Source: Sphagnum compactum (lineage: Eukaryota; Bryophyta; Sphagnopsida; Sphagnales). Taken from it: a stretch of 64,000 bases of DNA. The stretch spans positions 28,015,354-28,079,353 of the forward strand of contig OZ234494.1 of the NCBI GenBank assembly GCA_965153455.1. The letters are read 5' to 3'. The notes under the pieces were generated by a model. That model ran no database searches and was not told the DNA's origin. It saw only the letters and a list, made by a program, of their open reading frames with translations. The first letter of the stretch is position 1; each line of letters starts with the position of its first letter. Shown one piece after another: positions 34,615 through 46,746 of the stretch. The translations under genes were made by a program, and so were the position numbers.

Positions 34615-35560
34615 ATAGTTTGAGGGGGCCTTTCAAAAGTACTTATCCCCCCATCAGTTTGGAATATTGACCCCTGAAGGCTAGGTAGTAGGAGACCATC
34701 ATTTTTGGCATTAGAGCCTTCCTCAACCGACACCTTGATTGGGTGATGATGCAAGTTGACGTCAAAAACGTTTTTAATAACGATGGAATCCCAAGTCGAG
34801 GTGGGAAAGCAGAAATGAAAAATGGGAGGGCGCCAGCAATAGGGCCTAGCTCTCTCTTCGAAGTAAGAAGAGGGCCCAGCAGGAAGTGCTAACTTAACCA
34901 AGATATACTTCCTATGGCCTAATTGAAGACTGCTGCAAATATATTGCCATCGTTCCTTTAATTACTGGCCGTTTCAATTCGCTGGGACAAGTTGATGAAT
35001 TTACTAGATCTTTTTAGGAGGTACTAATGACTATAGATAGGACTTATCCAATTTTGACAGTTAGGTGGTTGGAATATTGACCCCTGAAGGCTAGGCAGTA
35101 GGAGACCATCATTTTTGGCATTAGAGCCTTCCTCAACCGACACCTTGATTGGGTGATGATGCAAGTTGACGTCAAAAACGTTTTTAATAACGATGGAATC
35201 CCAACAGAATTCTTTCAAGAATACGTGAATGAGGTAGCCCCCACGTGACTACTAGCTTTCAAGGCCATGTTAGCACGGGGATTGACCTCAGAACACATTA
35301 ACGAGGGCATGATCACCCTGATTCCCAAGTAGGGGAGCACTCAGAACTGGGGAATGGGCGCCCAATCACACTTTTGGGAAGCATAAACAAGATCATTGCC
35401 AAAACTTTAGGTAGAAAAATCGAAGAATTCCTTCCTCTCGTGATCAGACCAAACCAAACCGGTTTTGTAGAAGGAAGAAACATTCTAGACAATAACTTCC
35501 TGGCTCAAGAGGCTCTGGTCTAGTCTCCATCCTCTTTCCTATATTTATTCATTATTTCAG
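34615..35560 (+). pseudogene. LINE reverse transcriptase remnant with internal duplication
   Basis: About 130 bp encoding FGILTPEG (frameshifted), RAFLNRHPDWVMMQVDVKNV and FNNDGIP occurs at 34673-34792 and again at 35070-35205. After the second copy the domain continues as EFFQEYVNEVAP, LARGLTSEHINEGMITLIPK, NWG/PITLLGSINKIIAKTLG and PNQTGFVEGRNILDNNFLAQ, in several frames. These are the conserved LIPK, RPITLL and QTGFVxGRxIxDN blocks of non-LTR reverse transcriptases. The catalytic YADD region is not reached. Stops and frameshifts make it inactive. Confidence 0.8.
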
Positions 35561-35579
35561 TGGGGGCAGATAGATGAGG

Positions 35580-36440
35580 GCATAAAGGGTTAATTATGAT
35601 ACATGTTGAAAGTTTTGAAAGGACTTACCCCCCCCCATTTTCATGTGTTTTAAAGCTCGTGGTGGAGTTATTTTTGCTCAAAAGTGCCAAGTTTGCAATA
35701 TGTAGGAAATTTCGGGTTTTTATGTTTGATGGGCATTTTGAGCGAATTGCGGTATTTTTTCTTATATTCGAAGGTGGCCTACCCCCTCCCCCCCCATTTT
35801 GAAATGTTTTAAACAAGACGATGCAAAGAGATTTTCATAATCTATCACCATTTGCAAGATAGGGGGGGTTTGACTTTTGCAGGTCCAGGTTTTGCGAAAT
35901 TTATGGAGTTATGCCAAGTTTAGCATAATTTTGGTCTATTTTTTAAAGATTATGTCTGGACCGACCCCCCCCCCCCCCCCCATTTTGAAGTGTTTTGAAG
36001 GTAGTGAAGGATTTAGTTTTGCTGAAAATTGTCAAGTTTGGAAGATATAAAAGGTTGGCGATTTTTTGCTCCACGACACTTTGACATAATTTTGGTCATT
36101 TTTTCAGGATTCCGTCCAGACGAACCCCCCCCCCCCCCCATTTTGAAGTGTTTGGAAGTCGGCGGGAGATTTGTTTTTGTTGAAAATTGTGAAGTTGGGA
36201 AGATACAAAATATATCGGGCAAAGGCAGATCCGGCAAGGAAGGTTTTCACAACAGCGGATGAGGAAAAGCAGGTTTTCGGAAACGTAGATGAATGAAACC
36301 GGATTTTGATAAAGGCAGTTGCAACAAAGGCATATTGAGGAAACACAAAGTGCAAAAACGAAGGTTGAGGCAAACCGGGAATGGGAAAACGCAGTTTCGG
36401 CAAACGTGAATGAGAGAAACCGAGTGGATGGTTAAGGCAA
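35580..36440 (+). repeat. C-run repeat modules and adjacent degenerate short repeats
   Basis: A module with the core ACCTACCCCCCCATTTT...AAGTGTTTT recurs near 35625, 35775, 35965 and 36125 at roughly 150-190 bp spacing, with C runs up to about 16. Each is followed by a TTTnGCTnAAAATTGTCAAGTTTG-like block. From about 36200 to 36430 a different degenerate repeat of AAAnCnGGTTTTnG-type units follows, like that at 59830-60890. No gene is present. Confidence 0.7.
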
Positions 36441-37190
36441 AACTTAATGAATTTCACAACCTTTTTACGATCAAAGAAATCATTTGTAGTTTCTAGGTTT
36501 TTGTTGAAGGAAATGTTTTGCATTACAAAGAGATTGTGGGACTATCATGCCACTAGATAAATTTTCAAGCTATTATTAGAAGGTATTGTTGTACTAATAA
36601 GAGAATCATATAATGAAATGGGGGGAATATTTTGAAGGAGGAACACCACAAGGAATTTTGTCCATACCAACCCTCGTAAAAATTCCCATAAAAATGTCAT
36701 TATTCAATCATTTCAAAGTCAATTTAAAAGTCTTTTAATAATTTTTAAAAAAAATATTGTTTAAAAATCTTTTTGGTACTCAATACTCATTGAATTCGTT
36801 TCAAATTTAAACAAATGTTGCATAATATATTAAAATATTTTTAAAAACATCAACTCAACAACCTTTGCATTGTTCAAATTTTAACATCATCATTTAAATT
36901 TGATTAAAAGGTTAAAAAACCAAAAACGACATACATGATGAATGTAAGTTTTGAACAAAATAAAAAAACATAAATGAAATCATTACGTGGAAATGATTTT
37001 TTGGATCATTGCACACAAAAATTTCCATACTATATTGCACCAAAACTAATGCATAAATTGTCATTTTTCTAATCACAAGACCATTATTGTTAGCATTAAT
37101 CTTACCCTTGAATTTTGGAATGTTTTCAATCATACATTTGTTTGGAAACCACAAAATGTTCTTCCTTGCATGAGTTTTTATGAACCAAAC
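36441..37190. other. AT-rich spacer
   Basis: I see no coding sequence or structured repeat. It is the left flank of the solo LTR. Confidence 0.6.
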
Positions 37191-38025
37191 TGTCACAACC
37201 CTACTTGGGCCAAGTGTGGGGGTGAAGCCCAACACTTGGAAAAAGTGAGGATTTGGAGTCCTCCGGGACTCTCAAACGTTCAGAGCTCGACAGCAAGGCC
37301 CAAAACACCTCGCATTGGGGTGTTCTTGGTGTCATTGAAAAGGTCTTGAAGCGTAGATATCGAGAATGCCCTCGCATTGGGCATTTGGACATCTGTCGCC
37401 CAAGTTATGGGCAAAAGAAGGGCCGGGAGTCAAAGTGGCAGTTTGACTCCCGACCACTAAAAGTCGCGAATCGACCTCTTCCCGAAGTCCGAATTGGGAG
37501 TGCGATACGTCGTTCAAAAGATCTCGACGAGGGCTACAAGTTTGGTTCAGACCTCGTTGCGATCCGATCTCGTAGTCGGGAGTTATGAGCTCCCAAAGTC
37601 CCGGGACTCCACCCGGGACGATTTCGGGACAATTTCGGGACTCCATTTCGGGAGTCCCGGGAATTTGTGCCATTTGGATGTAGCCCCCACGGGGCGTCGC
37701 AGAGTATACTATAGGGAGTATGGTGGTGGCATACTCCCGAGTCCGGGCCGTGGTGTGTCTTGTGGTCCGAAGTGCCCGTGGCTTGTCCCAACACCTAAGG
37801 GTGTCCCGGAATGTGAACTAACCACGTGGGTGGTTTGTTTTGATGCAGATTCATGCTTGATCTACTAAATCTTCTTCCTAGTTTTATCCCCGGGCTCCCA
37901 ACTCGACCCTCTACCCCTTTCTAGAGTTGGAAGCCGGGAACGTGCCTCCAAGTCTCAACTTTCCGCAACTTGACTTTGTGAAACCCTCAAGTGGGTTTCA
38001 CCCCGTGACTTGGGAGCGCGTCACA
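37191..38025 (+). mobile_element. Solo LTR-like element, 835 bp
   Basis: It begins TGTCACAACC and ends GCGCGTCACA, the TGT...ACA termini typical of plant Ty3-type LTRs. AAC lies immediately outside on both sides, a possible short target duplication. An inverted relative occupies 59926-60746. Internal landmarks shared by both include CAAGTGTGGGGGTGAAGCCC, GGGAGTCAAAnTGGCAGTTTG and GAGTTGGAAGCC. It contains no protease, integrase or reverse transcriptase. Confidence 0.75.
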
Positions 38026-39960
38026 AACAATATCTTTCATAGTATTCAACTTTGATTTTGGAGTTGAAATCAACATGGTTGCAAAAATGAATCACAAACT
38101 AATGGTTGATGAAAATGTCAACAACAAAAATAGCATATTAATTAACTATTGGGCAAACAATATTCTATTGCACAATGATCAACATTGAACTTTTAATTTT
38201 TGGAAAATGTTTGTTGGTACCTACACACTAAGAAAAAAACACAAGATTAATCAAAAGAATCTTGAAATCAAAGAAATGAAACAAAACCAAAAGGATAAAA
38301 TTGAAATATATTATCCAAAATAAGACTTGAATTCATTTATGTGAAGTAAAAATTCATTATCATTGACATTTCAATTGTAAATTAAAAAGCAACTTGAGTG
38401 ACCAAATTTCAAATGTGCAAAATAATCAAGCCAAAGGTTAATTCTTTAAGGATGAATTATTGGGCAAAAAAAAGTTATAAAAAGCCATTTAAGTCATAAC
38501 TAATGTTTTAAAACATGTTTGTACAAGTCTTATAAACTAAAATAATGACAAAATGTTGTGTTGTATTGGTATCACACACTTTTAAACTTATATATCAATC
38601 TAACATTTAGATAAAATTTAAAAGTGATCCAATAAACATAAATTACTTTCAACATTGTTCTAAAATTTATAACCAATGTCTTTTGTGCTTGGAAATTAAA
38701 ATGACATAGTGTAAAATGTGGTCATAACACAATTTAAGCATAATTGTTGATCCAACATTGTCTCAAAACTTTTTGAACAATCCCATGTTACCATATCATT
38801 TAATCAAAATTAATTAATCAATTCAAAAGACTATAGCAACTTCTATTACCCCATTTTTACTTTATTTAATGTTTATTTTGTTTCAAGATATGCCATTTTA
38901 TAGACAACCTAACAAGATATTTGATTTAATATTTTGTCAATATTAGCCAAGATTAAATATAAACTTGTTTATTTTTTTCATTGGCAAAAAACTCATTCAT
39001 TTAAATGTCATATTCACTAGTAGGATCTTAGAAAAAAAAGAAGTTTACAAGTAGATTTATAGTCATTTTGGATTGAACAACTATGGTCACTAAAGTTGTG
39101 CCAAACAACTTGTTTAAACAACTCAACATGACATGTGTCAAGTCATGTTCAAAACAACTATGTGTAATGTCCACATGGATTTACAATAAAAATAAAAATA
39201 TGTAGTCATTTTATAGTCATTTAAGACACATATTGTCATGTCAGTCATTTATGACACCATGTAGTCATATTGTAATCATTTTGGACCAAGTTTAAAATGT
39301 CATTAAAGGGAATTGAACTTTCATCTTCATGGTCACAAACCCACTCTTTAATAATCTAACCGATACTTCAACTTGTGATATATTATGTCATCACATAAAT
39401 ATAAACACGTATATTTTTAATTTTATGCATATTCATATCATTATTTAATTATGTAAGTTCATAACAAATTAATTTCACATTTTAATTATATAATTAATTG
39501 ATTTAAATAAATATTTTAAATTCAGTATTCAAATTTATTGTTTTAAAATTTTGATTTTAGTTAGAAATCATGTAATTTTTAATCCATTTTAATATTTAAT
39601 ATACACATTTAGATTTTCTAATAATTAAGTTAAACTGATTTAATATTTTTGGGCCATAAATTAGAATTAAAATTAAGATTATGAATTAAATTTCATCCAT
39701 ATTCTTAATTCCATACTTCTATGAAAATTTAATTTTCAATTTTCATATTTAAATATATTATATCAATTTAGAATATTTATTTCAAAAAATTCAGTGTAAA
39801 GTTTTTAACTATAAACATACACATAAGTACCACATGATTTATTTTTAAAAAATAAATTAGATTATCATTGATTAAACTTTATACATATGCATGCAATTTG
39901 TAAAAGTAATGAACTAAAATAGAACTTTTTTATAAAATTCCTATACATATGATTCCACTT
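38026..39960. other. AT-rich spacer
   Basis: The composition is very AT-rich, with no frame of interest on either strand. Weak repetition of GTCATTTnnnACA words occurs at 39180-39290. I see nothing else. Confidence 0.6.
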
Positions 39961-40957
39961 AAGCAAGAGAAAACGGGGTAAAGTGTGATCAGTGGGAGAA
40001 AGCGCGATAAAACGCAGTAAGCAACATAAAGCGTGGTACACAAGAGAAAGAAGAGTAACGCAGAGTAAGCGGGAGAAAGCGGGGTAAAGTGCAATAAGGA
40101 GTAGAAAGCGTGAAAAAAGTGCGGTAAGGGGGAGAAAGTGCGATAAAGTGCGCAATAAGCGGAGGAAAGGGGGGGTAAAGCGAAATAAGCTTAAGAAAGC
40201 GCGGTAAGGGGGAGAAAGCGGGGTAAAGTGCAATAAACAGGAGAAAGCGCGATCAAATGCAATAAGCGGACAAAGTGCGATAAAGCGTGGTCAGCGGGAG
40301 ATAGTGCGATAAAGTGCGCAATAACCGGGGGTAAAGCGAAATAAGTAGGAGAAAGCGCGATAAAGCGTGGTCAGCGGGAGATAGTGCGATAAAGTGCGCA
40401 ATAACCGGGGGTAAAGCGAAATAAGTAGGAGAAAGCGCGATAAAGCGAGGTAAGGGCGAGAAAGGGAGATAAAGCGCAATAAGCAGTAGAGAGTGCGATA
40501 AAGCGCGGTAAGCGGGAGAAAGCGCGGGTAAAGTGAAATAAGCAGGAAAAAGCGCGATCAAGTGCAGTAAGCGAAGAAAGAAGGATCAAGTGTGGTGAGT
40601 AAGAGAAAGATGTGAAAAGCAAGAGAAAGCGTGATAAAGCAAGGTAAAGGGGAGAAAGCGAGATAAAGCGCAATAAGGAGCAGAAAGTGCGATAAAGCGC
40701 GGTAAGCGGGAGAAAGCGCGGGTAAAGTGAAATAAGCAGGAAAAAGCGCGATCAAGTGCAGTAAGCGGAGAAAAGCAGGATCAAGCGTGGTGACCAAGAA
40801 AAAGCAGGGAAAAGCAGGAGAAAGCGTGATAAAGCGAGGTAAAGGGGAGAAAGCGAGATAAAGCGCAATAAGGAGTAGAAAGTGCGATAAAGTGCGGTAA
40901 GCGAGAGAAAGCACGAGTAAAGTGAAATAAGCAGGAAAAAGCGCGCTTTACCCGCGC
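39961..40957 (+). repeat. Purine-rich degenerate satellite (AAAGCG/GGTAAG units)
   Basis: The plus strand is a run of short interleaved words such as GAGAAAGCGCGATAAAGCG, GCGGTAAGCGGGAGAAAG and GCAATAAGCAG. Segments of about 100-200 bp are repeated more exactly (for example 40335-40435 and 40460-40900). The minus strand has long stop-free frames rich in Phe/Leu/Tyr/Ala, explained by the repeat. The same satellite recurs at 54640-55258. Confidence 0.9.
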
Positions 40958-40998
40958 AGGGTTTAGGGGTTAGGGTTTAGGGTTTAGGGTTTAGGGTG
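40958..40998 (+). repeat. Interstitial telomere-type repeat
   Basis: About five units of TTTAGGG, the Arabidopsis-type plant telomere repeat, with one variant (TTTAGGGG) follow directly on the purine-rich satellite. It is short and lies inside the window, so it is an interstitial tract and not a chromosome end. Confidence 0.85.
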
Positions 40999-40999
40999 T

Positions 41000-41460
41000 G
41001 TCCCCACCAAAATTGAGTTTGTTTTTTGGGGTTTTGAGGTGACCTACCCCCCCATTTTTGAGGGCTCTGAATCTAATGGTGCAATAAAATTCCCCTACAC
41101 TATCACCATTTGAAAGATATGGGGGGTGTGAAATTTTGGGGGGGGCTGATAGATGTGGGCATAAAGGGTTAATTATGATACATGTTGAAAGTTTTGAAGT
41201 GACCTACCCCCCCATTTTCATGTGTTTTAAAGCTAGTGGTGGAGTTATTTTTGCTTAAAAGTGTCAGGTTTTCAAGATATATGAGATTTGGGGTTTTTGT
41301 GTTTGATGGGCATTTTGACCTGATTGCGGTTTTTTTTTTAATATTTGGAGGTGACCTACCCCCCCATTTTCAAGTGTTCTGAATCCAATGATGTTAAAAA
41401 ATTCCCCTACACTATCACCATTTGGAAGATAGGGGGGGGTTTGACTTTCCAATCCCTGGT
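41000..41460 (+). repeat. C-run repeat modules, second cluster
   Basis: The GACCTACCCCCCCATTTT core recurs near 41040, 41200 and 41352, each followed by TTCCCCTACACTATCACCATT or a GGTGGAGTTATTTTTGCT block. It is the same family as 35580-36200; the segment 41140-41300 is particularly close to 35565-35720. Confidence 0.75.
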
Positions 41461-41613
41461 TGACTTTTCCTGTCTTGTCACAGAATTTCAAAGTTTGGAG
41501 AGTGTAGTTCATAAAGTTGCTTGGGGATACCAAAAACCCAAGAAAGTGCATAGACAATGCCATTGTGGAGATGAAGATTACACATAAAGTGTTTAGGGTT
41601 ACTATGGAATGCA

Positions 41614-42130
41614 CCTATACATATGATCTGGCCACTACGCCCACAGGGACGGGGGCTGGGGGCTGTTTGACCACCAAAAAGGGTGCGTAGGGAAGGGCTG
41701 TTTTCGCGTAGTGGGGGGCTGTTTTTGTTGACTTTTTTCACTTTTTGTTACTTTTTGTTACTTTTTTTACTGCTCGTAACTTTTATAAGTTACTTTTTAC
41801 TGCTGAAACAGGGGTAAGGTTTGTTACTTTTTTACTACTCGTAAGTTTTGTAAATTACTTTTTATTGTTGAGAGGGGTAATGTTTGTTACTTTTTTGTTA
41901 TTTTTTTTATTGCTCGTAAGTTTTAGGAAATTACTTTTTACTGTGGAGAAGGGCCAGGGTTTATATTGGGTTGATTATGCGAGGGGGGGGGTTTAGGGGT
42001 GCACCTTGATGCATTTTTTTAATTTTTTTTTTACTATTGAGGGGGAGGGGGGAAATGGGTACATTTTTTCCCCTAGATATATGGGTTTAGGGTGGAAGGA
42101 GGACGGGGAAATGGGTACATTTAGGGTCCC
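41614..42130 (+). repeat. Hairpin/GTTAC repeat family, copy 1
   Basis: The element starts CCTATACATATGATCTG, then has a stem-forming segment, GGCTGTTTGACC, and GTTGACTTTTTTCACTTTTTG. A T-rich part follows with repeated TTGTTACTTTTT and AAGTTACTTTTTACTG words, ending in G-rich tracts. Here CCACTACGC (41632-41640) can pair with GCGTAGTGG (41706-41714). Other copies start at 47969, 48590, 55261, 56349, 60893 and 61252. Confidence 0.8.
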
Positions 42131-42539
42131 TTTTTAAGATATATATTTGTTGTGTTTGGATGGATGACGAGATGAATGACAGGATGGATGACGCGACGGA
42201 CAGATGAATGGAAAGCTTCATTTCGTCCACGACGTCGTTTACTATATAAGAATATAAGATCCCCATTTTATTTTTATTTTTTTTGTTTCAATCTTTCTTT
42301 TTTTTTTTTTTATGTTTTTTGCATTCCTTTTCTTTTTCTTTTTTCAATTTCTTTTTCATTTTATTTTTCAAAAAGGTTTTCTAAATAATAATTAGAAAGT
42401 GAAATTTCATTTCCACAAAACGAAAAAGATTACTAATATTTTTTCTGATGATTCTTTCTTTCCCAGTCAATTTTTGCAGGTATTTTGTAGGTATTTACAA
42501 AAACTGACTGCAAACCCTGGGTTCGTGAGGTTCCATTTT
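42131..42539. other. T-rich spacer
   Basis: Short GGATGAnGAnATGA-type repeats (42162-42200) lead into long T-rich sequence. No gene is seen. Confidence 0.5.
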
Positions 42540-42745
42540 TTAAGAATCGAAGGTGAACACCTCCTGCACGCTAATTGGCTCGTACAGACCGCGAACGGTC
42601 TGCACTGCCATACAGCCCACGCCAATTGGCCCTTACAGACCGCAATCGTCATTCGCCAATTGGCCCTTACAGACCGCAATCGTCATTGATCGAGCGGTCT
42701 GTAATGCCATACAGTCGATCAAGAGGTGTGCATCCGCGATAACTA
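42540..42745 (+). repeat. Short repeat cluster with small inverted repeats
   Basis: A 34-bp unit (CGCCAATTGGCCCTTACAGA through CAATCGTCATT) occurs twice in tandem at about 42620-42687, and a diverged third version precedes it at 42568-42600. CAGACCG-CGAA-CGGTCTG forms a perfect 7-bp stem near 42583-42600. GATCGAGCGGTCTG and CAGTCGATC frame the right end. It looks like an array of binding sites or a small element terminus; the function is unknown. Confidence 0.6.
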
Positions 42746-42749
42746 AAAA

Positions 42750-45391
42750 ACATGCCACACTCTGTATGATTTCAGATCCAATACCATGCAAACAAAAAGG
42801 AAACTAGATAGAAAATAAAGAAGGTTTGGGAGCGATTTGAACAATAGCAAAAGTCACACACACGTTCAATGACCTTCAACAACAGCATCTATGGTAGTGA
42901 CCAACTACCTTACAACCAGAAGAAAATGCCATTATCCTCCGATCACCATCTCCAGAGGACATACTAGTATTTCAAGCAAAGTTTAAGAGAATATTTTGAG
43001 GAGAACTCGTACCATAACCAGCACATCTAGAGAAAAAATTGGCACAGGATCTTACCTTGTTAGGATTATCTCCATAACGTGCACAACGTAGCACATCACA
43101 ACAAAAGAAACTCTCCCATTGCAATTACAGAACACCGGCAATTTTCAATGCAGCTTCTGCTACAGTTTTCAAGTAGGTAAAGAAGCATCCCAGAGAGGAA
43201 GAAAATATTTTGCTCAGTAGTGTACCTGAGGAGAATGCACGAGTAGATGCTGCAAGCTTTGAAAGAGAGGCAGATCGCAATGCCGATGACCATATGTTCA
43301 AAATCGACTCTACGGTTCCTACTTTCAAGCCCTGAAATGACACCATGGTACACCGTCCGGCAACGACAATTCCTTGTGTATTCTCCATGGGTGCTTCCAA
43401 AGTTGTGTACACAATTCCAATCCTGATGCAGCAGCTGGTTGTCACCATCTCTGCATCCACTTGCTGCAGCACCTCACTTACAAGAAAAAATCAGCTAAGT
43501 AATAAGTTTCAACCTATACTGTTGATGACACACTACTGCTTCAATTCTCCTTTCAGTTTCTCTCAAGACCATCAGTGGGCGAGTCCACCACTAATTCACA
43601 GAACATGTGCTAAAAGTCCTGCCTTTGCAACAGAGGGTGGATTGGTGGTCAAGGGGCTCACTGATGTATTTCAATCTAACCGGAGATCCAACTAGACTTT
43701 AGATCTGATGGCAGTACTTGATACATAATTTCAAGTCCTACATTCTATTGTATTGGCCATGTGGAGATCCAACCGTTGGATCTCCAACTAGAGTAGAGAG
43801 ATCAACCACAAAATGGTCAATTCAGGATTAAAGGTTTGCTTTATCCCTGTGGTCAAGACAGAAAGAGAAGCGAGAGAGAGGAGATCAACCAAACTCAGTA
43901 TTGATTTTTTGGGATTTTTGTGTTATGGAGAGGCAATCATTAGCCTACCTAAGACTGCCAAAGCCGATGCCGAGGAGCGCTGCAAGCATCACACATGGAG
44001 CCATCACTTTGAGCTGTAAACAAGCCAGTCAGAAGAGCCAGTTAGCATACAACCGCACTATAGAAAAAAGGGCATTCTCACAAATGTGTATTATTCAAAC
44101 CCTAATTCCAGTCACAAAGGAGGCTCAACAATATGAACAACAGTCAAATTCTCAAAGATCCCTGTTTCAATAACAAGAACCAGGAAGCATACAGCCCACA
44201 ATCCAAAAGCCAAAACACAGACTAAACTATAAATCTAAGGGCTTGGACCATAAGGACAGAATACCATAAGCGCAACTTGAGACTTGTGAGGACACTGCTA
44301 CAAGTCCAGCATATTGATGCTGCATACCCTGTACAACCTACACAGTTGCGCAACATCTTGATTTAGCAAAGCCAGAAAAAACATAGTATCATTCAAAGAG
44401 TTCAGAAGTAGTACATGGATTTCCTGAAGCTTAGCAAGAAACTGAACCCTGAATACTTAGGCATATGAGCATTGCAGTAGTAGCATAATCCGCTTGTATC
44501 AACAACATCTTCCCTTTTCTCCATCCACTTGCAAAATGTGGTTCTACTATACACTACTGCATTACCAAAGCTTGTTAGGCATCATCAAGAACTTGAAGTG
44601 AAACCAGAATCACCAGAATCACCATGAAACAACATTGCATACGTCATGTTCTCCTAGTCAGCAGAAAAGACCTCCAAAAACTCTCTCAACTCAACTCAAG
44701 CTGCAGCTTGCCTCATGAGCACAATTGCTTCTTCTGACACAATTGCAAATCTCCAGATGCTAAGCAAGAAATCAATTTCAACTCATCCATTACTACAATC
44801 GGCAATCCTACACACATACATAGCTATAGAGTTTCAAGAATTCCATTAGAAAAAAAGTGCAGTCATGTATGTATGTAAAACATAGATGTTGTGTGCAGTA
44901 AAACACTTGCTGCCTCATTTATTTCCTGATCAAAATCTGGATTGTCTCTAATAGTAGATGGTTATTAGGTCATTCAGATGCTCTGCCCCCAGATCTTCAT
45001 TGCAAAAAACTCATGCATCATCGCAACAGAAACACAGTGAACACCCTCCAAATGCCCTAAACTTCACACCAAGCAAACCTGCCAGAAAAACCACCAAACC
45101 GCTGAAAGAAACTACAAGGATCCATTCCGACAGTCCTGATCCCCAATCTACGGAACCGGAAATCTACGGATGATCTCAACGAGCTTCAAATTTTCCGTAA
45201 GTAATACAACCACAGCACAACATGGGAGGCTCCGACGCTTCTTGCCTCACGAACGTATCAACCTTATGAATGCACCGACAGCAACAATTTATGCACTTGG
45301 ATTTGGCTCTTTAAGGTGAAAGGGATGCCTCCATACAAAACCACTAAAAATGTGAACCCGTGTTCGACAACGGTAATGATTTTTATCATAC
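42750..45391. other. Region with possible minus-strand exons, unassigned
   Basis: On the minus strand, segments near 43952-44010 (acceptor TTTACAG, GTAGGC donor, LAALLGIGFGSL) and 43220-43334 (acceptor TTTCAG, CTCCTCAG followed by GTACAC) look like hydrophobic exons. They could belong to the PHO1-like locus upstream, but I cannot match them to specific membrane segments. The rest, including 44030-45391, shows nothing convincing. Confidence 0.35.
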
Positions 45392-46746
45392 CCGGTAAAT
45401 ACGTCAGACGGTGAGGGGCTGTTCGGTGAATGGGTCTCAGTGCTGCCACGGCCTGCTGCTGATTACCTGACGTGAAACGCTCTGCGAATGTGACCTCCAC
45501 CTTCCCCATAAGTTGACTTATCTGCCATATCCAAGCAAATCGTACACTTTCAGAAGTCCACATTTTTTCCAGTTCATATATCATACAGGTTTCAAATGTT
45601 CTTCCTAGCTGTCGACCAATTCAGACCAGTCCTTCTATCAGCCGTCTCAATAGTTGCAGAATTGACCTTGCAGATCAGGAACAAGAGTCGTCAACCTTCT
45701 CGGAGGAATTGATGTCAGCACGATCCACATGATGCATATAGCTTGGAGCTATAAACAAACCGGTGACCTGCACCAACCCCCGGCAACTGTCGTATGAAAA
45801 GAGCACCCGACCACTCCAAAGTAGTCGAAACACTCGTAACCGAGAAACAAATCTCATTGCAACTATCGTGAGCAAAAGTTGTGAAAAACGCATCGTCCAT
45901 TCGGAGAAACTCATCCTCCCAGGCTTGCAGCACAAGAAGAAAACTCCGAGAAAGACGAGCCGTCGGCTAAAACGTAGACACTGTGCATGCTCCGAATACT
46001 CAAAATCTATCTCTGTTTGTGTTGCCAAAGCAAGGTGTCCAGAACTTCGGTCTAAGTTGGAGGAGGATAAACGGTGACTTTCCGAAACTGTTGTGCTTTG
46101 AATAGGATCATGATATCCGAGATAGGAGATCAACAAGGCCGGAAGAAGTCAAACAACCCTCTCATATTGCTGTAATATTTTTTCAAAAGCAGCCATGTTC
46201 AAGGAGCTGCCACAATATCCCCGCAAGGATTGTCAGGGTTCCGGTCTGGGTTCATTCACAAGGGAGATGCACGTTACGATGGCAGGATGAGCGATCTCCT
46301 AGAAAGAGTGTAAGCAGGAGAGAAACAAGGAGTTAACAGCCAGTCGAGATGCATGCCTCCAGACACACGCAACAATCAAGCGAAGTAAATTTGATTGCAG
46401 CAACAACTCGAAGCGACAAGGGCCCAAAGAGTAGATGGCAACATATCAGGTCAGCATAAAAACAAAGATAGGACAAAGAAAACACGTGAACATCCGCCGG
46501 ACAGGTCAGAGCACGGAAGAACTGTGAAATAGAAGAAGAAAATGACAAGTGGCTACAAATAGGAAGAGAAAAGATGAGAGTACCCAAGGCCAGAGTCTCG
46601 AGCACTTTGAGCCTCAAAGGTAGAAAATGTATGAAACCTGGAGCTCTTCAGCATACCAAGCCCTCGGTAGAAGTCGAGGAATGCCACCCGCAGCACGTCT
46701 GCAGCACTTGGAACCTTCTTTGGGCCGAAGGCAACGTCTTCTCGTC
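45392..46746 (-). pseudogene. PHO1/XPR1-like SPX-EXS protein, exon fragments
   Basis: PHO1-type proteins have an SPX domain sensing inositol pyrophosphates and an EXS membrane domain exporting phosphate. Exon 46638-46746 reads AADVLRVAFLDFYRGLGMLK, matching the SPX helix AEKMLxxAFxEFYRGLGLLK. Near 45870-45925 QAWEDEFLRMDDAFF aligns with the following family segment. Exon 45392-45521 reads GKVEVTFAERFTSGNQQQAV and ALRPIHRTAPHRLTYLP, matching the link between SPX and the first membrane segment. Splice sites border the first and third exons. The N-terminal SPX helices and the EXS domain are not recognised, so the locus is partial or degraded. The order of the pieces agrees with the family. Confidence 0.6.

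Noticed and set aside
37253-37588. 111-codon plus frame in the solo LTR
   Set aside because: Not preserved in the inverted copy at 59926-60746; LTR sequence without coding role.
40958-40998. Chromosome end
   Set aside because: Only about five TTTAGGG units with non-telomeric sequence continuing on both sides; interstitial tract.
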